From contig NZ_QVMI01000031.1 in the NCBI RefSeq assembly GCF_010500965.1, forward strand, positions 1 through 52,988: DNA of 52,988 bases. The letters run 5' to 3'. The stretch comes from Bacteroides sp. 51. Its GTDB lineage: Bacteria; Bacteroidota; Bacteroidia; Bacteroidales; Bacteroidaceae. Position numbers and translations under genes: made by a program. Shown piece after piece: positions 41,254-50,331 of the stretch (position 1 is the stretch's first letter; the number at the start of each line of letters is the position of its first letter). The notes beneath the pieces are model-generated. The model was given only the letters and a program-made list of their open reading frames with translations. It did no database searches and was not told the DNA's origin.

Positions 41254-42138
41254 ATGAATGACAAAGAACAACGCATAGAACAAGCCTTGGACAAACTGGC
41301 CACCTCCACCCGTTCGCCCCGCGGCGAGTTTTCGATGGAAGCCACGCGTCCATTGCTCGAAAAACGCATCGCGGCACGCCGCCGCACCCGCCTCCTGCGC
41401 ATGGTTTCTGCTGCCGCTGCCGTGGTAGTCCTTTGCGTCCTGGGCTGGAACACCTATTTATATATGGCTCCCGCCGATATGATTATCGTCTCCACGCTGG
41501 CCGAGACGAAAGTCGTTCAGTTGCCCGATGGCACCGAAGTGACGCTGAACCGTTACACTTCGCTGACCTATCCCGACCGTTTTAAAGACCGCAACCGGCA
41601 GGTTTCCCTGACGGGAGAAGCCTACTTCGCCGTAACCAAAGACAAAAACCATCCGTTTATCGTGCAGACCGGCGCGGTAGATGTACGCGTGTTGGGAACC
41701 GAGTTCAACGTCGAGGCTTACCCCCGCGACGAGCAAATCCGGACCACCCTCTTCGAAGGTTCCGTGGCTATAGATACCCCAGGCGATAACAGCCTCGTCC
41801 TTGTGCCCGGCGAACTGGCTGTTTACAATAAAGCATCCAAGCTCCTGAGCAAGTCTGCCGCCCCTAAAACCAACGATGAAATTGCCTGGCGAGACGGTGC
41901 ATTGATCTTTAGCCACATCTCCCTGAAAGAAATCAGCCGCCAGCTATCCAACGCGTTTAATGTAGAGATCGTCATTGAAGACCAGCAGTTGGAAGAACAC
42001 CGGCTGACCGGGCGCTTCATTCATGGCGAAACGTTAGACACCATTTTGTCGCTCCTGCAAGATGCCGGCAAATTTGAGATAAAGAGAGAAAACCCAACCT
42101 TATACATCCTGTCCAACCCTAAAGAACCCAACGTATGA
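41254..42138 (+). CDS. FecR family anti-sigma factor
   Basis: 294 residues. Cytoplasmic N-terminus of about 48 residues (sigma-binding), one membrane segment (MVSAAAAVVVLCVLGW near 50-66), then a periplasmic FecR domain (VQLPDGTEVTLNRYTSLTYP, GEAYFAVTKD, VRVLGTEFNVEAY). The C-terminal DUF4974/STN-like domain contains LKEISRQLSNAFNVEIVI. It should hold or activate the ECF sigma factor according to signals from the TonB receptor's STN domain. Its stop overlaps the next start by 4 bp. Its sigma gene is not upstream as usual but convergent, 4.6 kb away. Confidence 0.92.
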   Translation: MNDKEQRIEQALDKLATSTRSPRGEFSMEATRPLLEKRIAARRRTRLLRMVSAAAAVVVLCVLGWNTYLYMAPADMIIVSTLAETKVVQLPDGTEVTLNRYTSLTYPDRFKDRNRQVSLTGEAYFAVTKDKNHPFIVQTGAVDVRVLGTEFNVEAYPRDEQIRTTLFEGSVAIDTPGDNSLVLVPGELAVYNKASKLLSKSAAPKTNDEIAWRDGALIFSHISLKEISRQLSNAFNVEIVIEDQQLEEHRLTGRFIHGETLDTILSLLQDAGKFEIKRENPTLYILSNPKEPNV

Positions 42139-42953
42139 ATTTAACTAAACTTTGGCAAACCGCTTTCATCTGCTGTTTCTGTATCGCAACCTATTCGTGC
42201 GACAGTACCGATCCGTACAAAGACGCCCCGCAAACTGTCCGCCTCCTTGGTCTGGAAGCCAGTATCAATATCGACCTCTCCGCCCGGAAAGACTGGCAAC
42301 TCTTGGTTTATAACCACCCGTATGCCTTCGAAATAGATGGCAACAAACTGTCGGCCACACCGCAAAACCCCTCCAATCCGTATGCCTTTGAGGTCACAGC
42401 AAATAATAAAAACGGTCATGCCATTATGACTTTCATTTCCAGAGATTATTTCAAAACCAGAGCCACCGGTTCTCTTCCCGCCAATATCAAAGATCAGAGC
42501 ACGCCCGAAAAGTTCCTCTCCTGCGATGTCCTGCGGGGGGATTATAGCGGAACGGCAATGGAAAACATCTCGTTTTCCCTCTTTCACGAGAACGCTTTAC
42601 TGATGTTTAAAACGGTAGATCTGCCTGCCGATGCGGAAGTGTACATACACGAAGAGCATCATCGGCAAATGATAACACCCCTCCGCGATGCCGAAGACCC
42701 GGATTCTTACAAAGCTCTTGTGTTTCCGGGCAACTATCTTTACACCCTCCATGTCATCGTCAAAACGGGTGGAAAGGAGTATGAGAAAAGGCTTAAACCA
42801 GTGCATGAAACCCGGATGGACATACCTTATCCCAGGGGAATAGGACATAGCGCCATCATTACATTCAATGTGTCGGTTGATGAGAACGATAAGCTTCAGA
42901 TCAACGACCTGGAAGAGAAGAAGTTTACTAAAGACTGGCCTGCCATTCCTTGA
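42135..42953 (+). CDS. Lipoprotein of the FecR-TonB operon, fimbrillin-like
   Basis: 272 residues with a lipoprotein signal (CIATYSC). The arrangement of beta-strand motifs, including LLMFKTVDLPADAEVYIHEE and LVFPGNYLYTLHVIVKTGG, resembles fimbrillin/Mfa-type lipoproteins of Bacteroidales, but this is a weak resemblance. It overlaps fecR by 4 bp and precedes the TonB receptor by 29 bp. It probably lies in the outer membrane with the receptor. Confidence 0.7.
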   Translation: MNLTKLWQTAFICCFCIATYSCDSTDPYKDAPQTVRLLGLEASINIDLSARKDWQLLVYNHPYAFEIDGNKLSATPQNPSNPYAFEVTANNKNGHAIMTFISRDYFKTRATGSLPANIKDQSTPEKFLSCDVLRGDYSGTAMENISFSLFHENALLMFKTVDLPADAEVYIHEEHHRQMITPLRDAEDPDSYKALVFPGNYLYTLHVIVKTGGKEYEKRLKPVHETRMDIPYPRGIGHSAIITFNVSVDENDKLQINDLEEKKFTKDWPAIP

Positions 42954-42982
42954 CTTATTGTACAATCTAATCCAAACTATTC

Positions 42983-45685
42983 ATGATCCAACCCTGTCCT
43001 CACTTTCAGCTTGTCAGGAAATTCTTCCTGACAAGCTGGATGCTCTGGTTCGGCCTTCAACTCTGTGCGCAGCAGCCCCCGAAGAAAATCAGCGTGCAAC
43101 TCCGCGATGCTACCCTTATCGAGTTTATCCAATTCATCGAACGCACCACCGACTACTCCTTTATATATAACGAAGACGTGACTATCGGCGACAACATAAC
43201 CTTGAATCTCAACAATAAAACCCTCGAAGAAGTGCTGGACGAAGCCTTTGCCTACCAACCCATAAGTTACAAAATCTCCGGCAAGCACATTCTTCTGCAA
43301 AAAGCTAAACCTAAGCCCAAACCCGGAAGCCGCAAATACACCATCAGCGGCTACATCACCGATCGCCAATCGCAAGAAACGCTGATCGGTGCCAACGTAT
43401 TCGAAACCCGCAGCAGCAACGGAACCACCACCAATGCCTATGGCTTCTACACCATCACGTTGCCCGAAGGAGAAACCCGCATAGGTTTCTCTTATCTGGG
43501 TTACGACTCGCAGGTCTGTTCCTTCGCACTGCGCGGCGACACCGTACTCAACATCCGGCTTTCTTCGGATAACCGGCTCGAAGAAGTCCTCATCCTCTCC
43601 GACAGGGTGGAAGCCGGACTCATGTCTACCCATACCGGAGCGCTTGACATCCCCCTTAGCCACATCAAAAACACACCAACCATATTGGGCGAGGCCGATG
43701 TGATGAAAACCATTCAACTCATGCCCGGTGTGCAGAGTGGGGTAGAAGGATCGGCCGGACTCTACATTCGCGGTGGCAGTCCCGACCAAAACCTGATTCT
43801 GTTAGACGGAGCACCCGTTTACAGTGTCGATCACGTTCTGGGGTTCTTCTCCATTTTCACACCCGAAGCCGTTAAGAAAGTAACCCTCTTCAAAGGCTCC
43901 TTCCCGGCCCGTTTCGGCGGTCGTCTGTCATCCGTGGTCGATGTACGCACCAACGATGGCGACATGAACACCTATCACGGCACGCTGAGCATTGGCCTGC
44001 TCACCTCCAAACTCAACCTCGAAGGCCCCATCATCAAAGGGAAAACCTCGTTCAACGTATCCCTGCGGCGGTCTTATCTCGATCTCGTTACCCGTCCCTT
44101 CATGTCGGACGATAATATACTGGGATACTACTTCTACGACATCAACGCCAAGGTGAACCATAAATTCTCCGATAAAAACCGGATATACCTTAGCCTTTAC
44201 CACGGCAAAGACTTCTTCGACAGCGAGTCTAAAAACGAGTGGGGCGGAAGCGAAAATACCTCTTGGGACAATTACAATATGGACCTTCAATGGGGAAACA
44301 CCATTGCCTCCTTCCGTTGGAACAACATCATTAATAACAAACTATTCAGCAACACCACCATCTCCTACAATCAGTACAAGATGGCGGCGAATGCCAAATC
44401 GGAGTTGCGTTACGGCACATTCGACGAAAAGTACCGCACCAATTACAATTCGGGCATTCGCGACTGGTCGGCACAAATCGACTTTGACTATACGCCCAAT
44501 CCCCGGCACCACATTAAGTTTGGCGGCAGCTACACCAACCACAGTTTCAAACCCGAAGTGGTCACAACCAAAATATCTACCGTAGACGAAGAATCCAAGC
44601 TGGATAGTACCTACAACGCCAATTCAAACAGCCGGATCAAGGCCTGGGAGCTGTCGGCCTATATGGAAGATAATGTAGACCTCACGCCCCGGTTGCGGGC
44701 GAATGTCGGACTGCATCTTTCGTCATTCCACGTGCAAGGCAAAAGCTACTTTTCAGTGCAGCCCCGCCTGTCTGCCCGGTACCAGCTGGATAAAGATGTG
44801 ATTCTCAAAGCCTCCTATTCGCAGATGAATCAGCACATCAACCTGCTCACCTCGGCGCCCATATCCATGCCCACCGATTTGTGGGTTCCAGTGACCAGGA
44901 ACCTCAAACCCATGCTGTCCCGGCAGTATGCCCTGGGCACTTACTACACCGGCGCGAAAGGGTGGGAATTCTCCGTCGAAGGCTATTATAAAGACATGGA
45001 CAACATTCTTGAATATAAAGACGCCACCCGTTTCATCGGCAGTTCGGCCAGTTGGGAAGAGAAGGTTGAAATGGGCAAAGGCCGCTCTTTCGGGGTGGAA
45101 TTCATGGCACAGCGAACCGTAGGCAAGACCACCGGATGGCTCAATTATACCCTGGCCAAGAGCGACCGGAAGTTCGCCAAAGGCGGAATCAACAACGGAG
45201 AGCGTTTTCCATACAAATACGACCGCCGGCACCACGTGAACCTGGTTGTCAACCACAAATTCAACGACCGTATCGACGTGAGCGGCTCCTGGTTCTTTGC
45301 CTCCGGCGCCACGACAACGATTGCGCGCGAAGTAACCGGCGCCATTCGTCCCCACACCCCGGGCTGGGCCCCGATAGAAACGTCCGATCCCGAAGTCATC
45401 AAAGAACAGGAGTACGTAGAACACCGCAATAATTTCCGCCTGCCGCCCAGTCACCGGTTGAACGTCGGAATCAACTTTCACAAGAAAACCAAACACGGCA
45501 TGCGCACGTGGAACGTTAGCCTGTATAACGTCTATAATGCCATGACCCCAACGTTTGTGCATCGCTCGTACCGCCCCGTAACCATTTATAATGAAGGAGC
45601 GAACGAGGTGGTCTACCGCCCTGTGCTCAAAAAGCTCACGCTCTTGCCCTGTATTCCATCCGTAACCTATACATATAAGTTTTAG
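42983..45685 (+). CDS. TonB-dependent outer-membrane receptor with STN signalling domain
   Basis: 900 residues. After the signal peptide (LTSWMLWFGLQLCAQ) an STN domain (about 38-105, KISVQLRDATLIEFIQFIER) is followed by a carboxypeptidase-D-like repeat (ISGYITDRQSQETLIGANVF), a plug (about 215-330, GLYIRGGSPDQNLILLDGAP) and a 22-strand barrel ending in VTYTYKF. The STN domain is what signals to FecR in the FecA type of cell-surface regulation. The partner downstream is a DUF4249 lipoprotein, not SusD, and no glycoside hydrolase is near, so the ligand may be iron, a cofactor or a peptide rather than a glycan. Confidence 0.93.
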   Translation: MIQPCPHFQLVRKFFLTSWMLWFGLQLCAQQPPKKISVQLRDATLIEFIQFIERTTDYSFIYNEDVTIGDNITLNLNNKTLEEVLDEAFAYQPISYKISGKHILLQKAKPKPKPGSRKYTISGYITDRQSQETLIGANVFETRSSNGTTTNAYGFYTITLPEGETRIGFSYLGYDSQVCSFALRGDTVLNIRLSSDNRLEEVLILSDRVEAGLMSTHTGALDIPLSHIKNTPTILGEADVMKTIQLMPGVQSGVEGSAGLYIRGGSPDQNLILLDGAPVYSVDHVLGFFSIFTPEAVKKVTLFKGSFPARFGGRLSSVVDVRTNDGDMNTYHGTLSIGLLTSKLNLEGPIIKGKTSFNVSLRRSYLDLVTRPFMSDDNILGYYFYDINAKVNHKFSDKNRIYLSLYHGKDFFDSESKNEWGGSENTSWDNYNMDLQWGNTIASFRWNNIINNKLFSNTTISYNQYKMAANAKSELRYGTFDEKYRTNYNSGIRDWSAQIDFDYTPNPRHHIKFGGSYTNHSFKPEVVTTKISTVDEESKLDSTYNANSNSRIKAWELSAYMEDNVDLTPRLRANVGLHLSSFHVQGKSYFSVQPRLSARYQLDKDVILKASYSQMNQHINLLTSAPISMPTDLWVPVTRNLKPMLSRQYALGTYYTGAKGWEFSVEGYYKDMDNILEYKDATRFIGSSASWEEKVEMGKGRSFGVEFMAQRTVGKTTGWLNYTLAKSDRKFAKGGINNGERFPYKYDRRHHVNLVVNHKFNDRIDVSGSWFFASGATTTIAREVTGAIRPHTPGWAPIETSDPEVIKEQEYVEHRNNFRLPPSHRLNVGINFHKKTKHGMRTWNVSLYNVYNAMTPTFVHRSYRPVTIYNEGANEVVYRPVLKKLTLLPCIPSVTYTYKF

Positions 45686-45688
45686 CCT

Positions 45689-46720
45689 ATGAACAGTAAA
45701 CCACATATCCTGTTTGTCCCCTGCATCCTGCTGCTGTTGATGCTCATCCACTCTTGTGAGAACGAAATATCTTACAATGGGGGCGAAACGACTCCCAAAC
45801 TAACCATGAATGCGTTTATCTACGTGGATAGTCTTAAAAATAAACTCTACCTCAGCATGACCGGAGAGACAACCATTCAATCCGTCAGCAACAGCGTGGT
45901 AGAAGTCCGCGTGAATGATGAACTGAAAGAAACCCTGAATGCCATCCGCGAAGAGGGCACCCAGTTGCGAACCGTAGAGATTACCACCCGTTTCCAACCG
46001 GGCGACGTGGTACGCATAGATGCCTATACCACCGATGGTGAATACCATGCCTGGATACAGGAAACCGTTCCTCACCCGGTAGAAATACAACAAATAGATA
46101 CCAGCCAGGTGGTTGTGATGCCTAAACCTTTTTATGCTTACGATAAAAGCCTGCGGGTGAAAGTACGTTTCAAAGATGAGGTGGATAAGAAGAATTATTA
46201 TCGCATTGTACTCGAACAACGCCATCACGTGAAGGGCGGAAGCGCCGGCATGCCCATGTCTGCCGACCTGAAAGATTACACCTACTGGCCGTGGGAGGAT
46301 ATCGCCTTGACGGACGGTCGCCCGGCAACCTCCGAAGAACTGAATGCGGATATTTTCGAACGCGTCACTAACATTTACGGCGTATTCGATGACAGTTGGT
46401 TCCAGAACAACGAATACATCCTGAACCTGCAAATACCAATGCGCAACCGCTATTATTCTTCCGAGCTGGGTTTCGTTCCCCAATATCTGGATCTGGACCT
46501 GGTTGTCCGGCTGCTGTCCATTACCGAAGCCGAGTTCTATTACCTCACTACGATGAATATGATTGATTCCGATATTCTCGACGATTATATCAACGACCCG
46601 GTAAAGATTCCGGGTAATGTGCACGGTGGAAATGGTTTTGTCGGGATTAGTTCGGAAAAGGGGAAGATGATCCGGCTCGTAGACAACGGGGAGATTCAAT
46701 ATGCCGATCCTTACAGGTAA
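45689..46720 (+). CDS. DUF4249 family lipoprotein
   Basis: 343 residues, lipoprotein signal ending IHSC near 23. KLTMNAFIYVDSLKNKLYLSMTG is the usual opening of DUF4249, a family typically encoded right after TonB receptors of this kind (3 bp here) and thought to act as their surface lid or partner. No enzyme motif is seen. Its last 10 bp overlap the end of the convergent sigma factor gene. Confidence 0.88.
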   Translation: MNSKPHILFVPCILLLLMLIHSCENEISYNGGETTPKLTMNAFIYVDSLKNKLYLSMTGETTIQSVSNSVVEVRVNDELKETLNAIREEGTQLRTVEITTRFQPGDVVRIDAYTTDGEYHAWIQETVPHPVEIQQIDTSQVVVMPKPFYAYDKSLRVKVRFKDEVDKKNYYRIVLEQRHHVKGGSAGMPMSADLKDYTYWPWEDIALTDGRPATSEELNADIFERVTNIYGVFDDSWFQNNEYILNLQIPMRNRYYSSELGFVPQYLDLDLVVRLLSITEAEFYYLTTMNMIDSDILDDYINDPVKIPGNVHGGNGFVGISSEKGKMIRLVDNGEIQYADPYR

Positions 46721-47259
46721 CCCCGGATGGCTTCTTTCAGTTTGCCGATAGCTTTCTGCAATTGCGCATCTACCGTTTTTACGCTGATCCCCATTTCTTC
46801 GGCCACTTGGGCATAGCTTTTCTTTTCTTCTTTTACGCTGATGAACACTTCCCGGCAACGTTCGGGAAGTGTATCCAGTGCTTTTACATAAACCGCGAAA
46901 AGCTCTTCCGAGAGGAGTACCTCTTCGGGAGAGTTGTCTCTTTCCGATGGCTCAGCCTCGTTGCGGGAGAAGTGTGCCCCGCGTCTTTCTTCTTTATCCA
47001 GATAGTTCAATGCGGTGTTCTTTACCAGAATAAAGCAATAGTCTTCAATGCCCGAAATCAGGGACAATGCATCCCGCTTCTCCCAGAGTTTCATGAAAGC
47101 ATCGAGCACAATCTCCTGCGACCATACCTCGTTGTGCGTATAGTAATAAGCAATACGGAAAAAACGGTCGTAGCAGAGGTAGTAAAACTGCCGGAAGATC
47201 GTTTCGGTATTGGTATGGGTGAGCTTATTTAGTAGCTTTCTGATTTCACTCTCGCTCAT
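46711..47259 (-). CDS. ECF RNA polymerase sigma-70 factor
   Basis: 182 residues. Region 2 (FRQFYYLCYDRFFRIAYYYT, SQEIVLDAFMKLWEKRD) and region 4 (LDTLPERCREVFISVKEE, YAQVAEEMGISVKTVDAQLQ) are both present, typical of the Bacteroidetes FecI-like group. It should direct transcription of the adjacent receptor operon when released or activated by FecR. It is on the opposite strand from fecR, converging with a 10-bp overlap. Its start overlaps the end of the HepT gene by 14 bp, so it is translated from the toxin-antitoxin message. Confidence 0.93.
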   Translation of the reverse strand: MSESEIRKLLNKLTHTNTETIFRQFYYLCYDRFFRIAYYYTHNEVWSQEIVLDAFMKLWEKRDALSLISGIEDYCFILVKNTALNYLDKEERRGAHFSRNEAEPSERDNSPEEVLLSEELFAVYVKALDTLPERCREVFISVKEEKKSYAQVAEEMGISVKTVDAQLQKAIGKLKEAIRGYL

Positions 47260-47638
47260 CGTGAAGGAGGTTGATATCTACTTTGATTGTATGGATAACA
47301 GTCTTTAGCTCTGGTAAGTAGTTCTTTAGTACATCAAATACAGTTTCTGCATCAATATCAAAATAGTGGTGAGCAATGATATCTCTCATTCCCATTACTC
47401 CTTTCCAATCCATTGTTGGATAATTGGGCAATAATTTCTTTTCGGTAATCTTGTCTATATTCTTAATGCTTTCTCCAATGGCAATTAGCAACATACAGGT
47501 GCTCTCAAGTCGCTCCATGCCGGCAACAGTCAAGAGGTAATAGCTAGGCGATACTATTTCAGATGAATTAGCCAAAATCCGATCTAATGCAAATTCAATC
47601 TTCTCGAGAATCGGAGTCAACAGCTCTTTGTCAAACAT
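47246..47638 (-). CDS. hepT: HepT-like toxin (DUF86, HEPN domain)
   Basis: 130 residues, helical. The HEPN signature RX4HXY is present as RDIIAHHY near residue 88, the catalytic motif of HepT ribonucleases. Family knowledge: HepT is inhibited by its partner MntA, which adds AMP residues near that motif. The start overlaps mntA by 8 bp and the end overlaps the sigma factor gene by 14 bp. This is a standard module in an unusual position. Confidence 0.9.
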   Translation of the reverse strand: MFDKELLTPILEKIEFALDRILANSSEIVSPSYYLLTVAGMERLESTCMLLIAIGESIKNIDKITEKKLLPNYPTMDWKGVMGMRDIIAHHYFDIDAETVFDVLKNYLPELKTVIHTIKVDINLLHDERE

Positions 47639-47924
47639 ATAGCCCTTCTTTTTCTATTCTACCACGGAGAAATGAGTCCATTGTATCGCGCAATCGCACA
47701 ATGTCAACCTTTGTATTGAAAAGGTTTTGAAGGTCTTCTTTCAGATGTACGAGCTTGAATAAGCTGGGTGAGTCAAGTTCTACACAGATATCAACATCGC
47801 TGTCTTCTGTTTGCTCTCCACGGGCAACAGAGCCAAATATTCCCAGTCGTTTTATTCCATATTGACTGGAATGCTTCTCTTTGAACTGTTTGAGTAGTTC
47901 AATGTATTCATTGGTAGATCTCAT
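47631..47924 (-). CDS. mntA: MntA-like nucleotidyltransferase antitoxin
   Basis: 97 residues. The minimal nucleotidyltransferase motif GSX10DXD is GSVARGEQTEDSDVD near residues 30-44, with a later acidic position in KVDIVRLRD. MntA antitoxins AMPylate HepT. It is the first gene of the mntA-hepT-sigma operon, with its own -7 box about 20 bp upstream and the glnN terminator between it and the glutamine synthetase gene. Confidence 0.9.
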   Translation of the reverse strand: MRSTNEYIELLKQFKEKHSSQYGIKRLGIFGSVARGEQTEDSDVDICVELDSPSLFKLVHLKEDLQNLFNTKVDIVRLRDTMDSFLRGRIEKEGLYV

Positions 47925-47943
47925 AGTTGTGGCATTTACTACA

Positions 47944-47951
47944 CAAATATA
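47944..47951 (-). promoter_or_regulatory. -7 box of the mntA-hepT-sigma operon
   Basis: TATATTTG on the minus strand, 20 bp before the mntA ATG, predicting a very short leader. It lies right next to the glnN terminator. Confidence 0.6.
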
Positions 47952-47954
47952 AAC

Positions 47955-47991
47955 AAAAAAAGAAATACTTGTGGTAGGTATTTCTTTTTTT
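47955..47991. terminator. Bidirectional terminator between glnN and mntA
   Basis: Perfect 14-bp stem (47955-47968 and 47978-47991) with a 9-nt loop; GAAATAC/GTATTTC is flanked by seven As on one side and seven Ts on the other. It ends the glutamine synthetase transcript 23 bp after its stop. Confidence 0.9.
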
Positions 47992-48013
47992 AATATAATT
48001 AAGTCTCGCTGCT

Positions 48014-50203
48014 CTATTTATTAAATAGCAGCTCTCTGTACTTCGGCAATGGCCAGATCTCATCGTCCACCTCCATTTCCAAATGATCAATATGATCGCG
48101 GATCATATCCAGATAAGGCCGTACCTGCTCCTCATAAGCATACGCCTTTTCCTGATGGTGCTCCAATTGATTCGCTACCTTGCGTGCTTCCGTCATATCG
48201 TGTACCAGCGTTTTGATTGCCGTCACACGGCGCGATATTTCACGCACAAGATCCTTGCGGTCGGCGCTCAGCGTCTCGTACTCTTCCGCCGGGAATATCT
48301 CTTTCAGTCCTCTCAGGTTTTCCAATAAACGGTTCTGGTAGCTAACGGCTATCGGCACAATATGGTTGATCGCCAGATCGCCCAATACGCGGCTTTCGAT
48401 CTGCACTTTCTTGGTATACTTTTCGAATTCCACTTCAAGACGGCTCACCAACTCGCTCTCATTAAAGATATGCTCGCCAATCAACACAGCACGCGATTGT
48501 GCATCCGTGTAATGCATCAAGGCCTCCGGAACATGCGAGATATTACTTAACCCGCGACGTGCAGCCTCTTCTTTCCATTCCTCCGAGTAACCATCACCCT
48601 CAAAGCGGATAGGTTCAGAAGCTATAATCGTTTCTTTAAGAATGCGGAAGATCGCTTCATCTTTGCCCACACCTTCTTCCATTAACTTATCTACCGACGC
48701 CTTGAACTCATTAAGCTGATTAGCCATCGCAGCGTTAATAACAATCATGGCAGCGGCACAGTTAGAAGAAGAACCGGCAGCGCGGAACTCGAAACGGTTT
48801 CCGGTAAAAGCAAATGGCGATGTACGGTTGCGGTCGGTATTATCCAATAGAATCTCCGGAATACGTCCGATGCCTAACTTTAAGGTAGTCTTTTCTTCCG
48901 GCGTCATCTTGGTATTGCCCACCTGCTTGGCTATTTCGTCCAACATATACGAAAGGTGGCTGCCCAGGAATATCGACAAGATGGAAGGAGGAGCCTCATT
49001 CGCTCCCAGACGATGACTATTGCCCGCACTGGCAATAGAAGCGCGTAGCAAATTCTGATTCTTATATACCATCATCAGTACATTCACCAGGAACGTAAGG
49101 AAAAGCATGTTGCTTTTGGGATTCTTTCCCGGTGCAAACAAGTTAACACCTGTGCTTGTACACAGCGACCAGTTGTTGTGCTTACCCGATCCGTTTACTC
49201 CGCTAAATGGTTTTTCGTGGAATAATACCGCGAAATGATGCTTGCGGGCAATCCGTTTCATGAGGTCCATAACCAACTGGTTGTGGTCGTTGGCCAGGTT
49301 GGTGTTCTCGAAGATAGGCGCTAACTCAAACTGGTTAGGCGCCACCTCATTATGGCGGGTTTTTGCCGGGATACCCAGCTTATGGCATTCTATTTCAAGC
49401 TCTTTCATGAAAGCCGTTACCCGTGGCGGGATAGAACCAAAATAGTGGTCCTCCAACTGCTGATCCTTGGCAGAAGAGTGCCCCATCAGGGTACGTCCGC
49501 TCAGGCAAAGGTCGGGACGGGCATTATAAAGATCCAGGTCGACCAGGAAATACTCCTGTTCCCAACCCAGGTTGGAGTATACACGGGTAATATTCTTGTC
49601 GAACAACTGGCAAACGTCAGTTGCGGCTTTGTCTACTGCGGCCAGTGCTTTTAACAAAGGTGTTTTATAATCCAGTGCATCACCTGTATACGATATAAAT
49701 ATGGTAGGGATACAAAGGGTAGTGTCTACCACAAACGCAGGAGAAGATACATCCCATGCCGTATATCCGCGGGCTTCAAACGTATTGCGGATACCTCCGT
49801 TAGGGAAAGAAGAAGCATCCGGTTCTTGTTGGATAAGAAGTTTGCCCGAAAAGCGCTCGATCACTTCGTTCGTATCGCTGAATTCAATGAACCCGTCGTG
49901 TTTCTCGGCTGTACCATCTGTCAAAGGCTGGAACCAGTGGGTGTAGTGGGTCACATTAAGCGACTTTGCCCAGCTTTTCATCCCGTTGGCTATCAGGTCG
50001 GCCATCTCGCGGCTGATGGGAAGCCCTCTTTCTATCGCATCATTAATAGCCTTGAGCGCTTCCTTCGGAAGGTACTCCTGCATTTTCTTTTGGTCGAAAA
50101 CATGGCTGCCATAATAATCGGATAGTTTGTTGGAAGGAGGGGTGATTTCTAAAGCGGTTCTGTTCGTAAGCTCTTGAAGAGCAAAAAATCTCATCTTTGA
50201 CAT
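48014..50203 (-). CDS. glnN: Glutamine synthetase type III
   Basis: 729 residues, the long GSIII form. It makes glutamine from glutamate, ammonia and ATP. Visible motifs: MRFFALQELTNR at the start, the GSIII segment KTRHNEVAPNQFELAPIFE (substrate and metal binding, with the Glu residues), HEKPFSGVNGSGKHNNWSL and EFRAAGSSSNCAAAM. The frame begins MSKMRFF; either Met could be used. GSIII is the usual main enzyme in Bacteroides. It is monocistronic; the upstream region has tandem dyads overlapping the promoter, which suggests nitrogen-responsive control. Confidence 0.96.
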   Translation of the reverse strand: MSKMRFFALQELTNRTALEITPPSNKLSDYYGSHVFDQKKMQEYLPKEALKAINDAIERGLPISREMADLIANGMKSWAKSLNVTHYTHWFQPLTDGTAEKHDGFIEFSDTNEVIERFSGKLLIQQEPDASSFPNGGIRNTFEARGYTAWDVSSPAFVVDTTLCIPTIFISYTGDALDYKTPLLKALAAVDKAATDVCQLFDKNITRVYSNLGWEQEYFLVDLDLYNARPDLCLSGRTLMGHSSAKDQQLEDHYFGSIPPRVTAFMKELEIECHKLGIPAKTRHNEVAPNQFELAPIFENTNLANDHNQLVMDLMKRIARKHHFAVLFHEKPFSGVNGSGKHNNWSLCTSTGVNLFAPGKNPKSNMLFLTFLVNVLMMVYKNQNLLRASIASAGNSHRLGANEAPPSILSIFLGSHLSYMLDEIAKQVGNTKMTPEEKTTLKLGIGRIPEILLDNTDRNRTSPFAFTGNRFEFRAAGSSSNCAAAMIVINAAMANQLNEFKASVDKLMEEGVGKDEAIFRILKETIIASEPIRFEGDGYSEEWKEEAARRGLSNISHVPEALMHYTDAQSRAVLIGEHIFNESELVSRLEVEFEKYTKKVQIESRVLGDLAINHIVPIAVSYQNRLLENLRGLKEIFPAEEYETLSADRKDLVREISRRVTAIKTLVHDMTEARKVANQLEHHQEKAYAYEEQVRPYLDMIRDHIDHLEMEVDDEIWPLPKYRELLFNK

Positions 50204-50232
50204 ATAAATGCAATATTTATTGGTTGTTGCTG

Positions 50233-50240
50233 CAAAATTA
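50233..50240 (-). promoter_or_regulatory. -7 box of the glnN promoter
   Basis: TAATTTTG on the minus strand, 30 bp before the start codon. The -33 region is covered by the dyad at 50258-50279 and does not match TTTG, as expected for a promoter that relies on an activator. Confidence 0.6.
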
Positions 50241-50257
50241 TATGTTTTCTGTGAGAG

Positions 50258-50331
50258 TACCCCTATATTTTTAGGGGTATTTTCTGAAAATGGTGTGGTT
50301 TTTATGTTTTAACCCTAAAATTTAAGGGGTT
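50258..50331. promoter_or_regulatory. Tandem dyads upstream of glnN
   Basis: Dyad 1 (50258-50279) is TACCCCTA and its complement around 6 nt. Dyad 2 (50311-50331) is AACCCT...AGGGGTT, with the same ACCCCT core less perfectly. Their centres are about 52.5 bp apart, five helical turns, so a protein could bind both on one face. The first overlaps the -33 position. Confidence 0.65.

Noticed and set aside
42983-46720. A SusC/SusD polysaccharide utilisation locus
   Set aside because: There is no SusD-like gene or glycoside hydrolase. The partner is DUF4249 and the receptor has the STN-type N-terminus.
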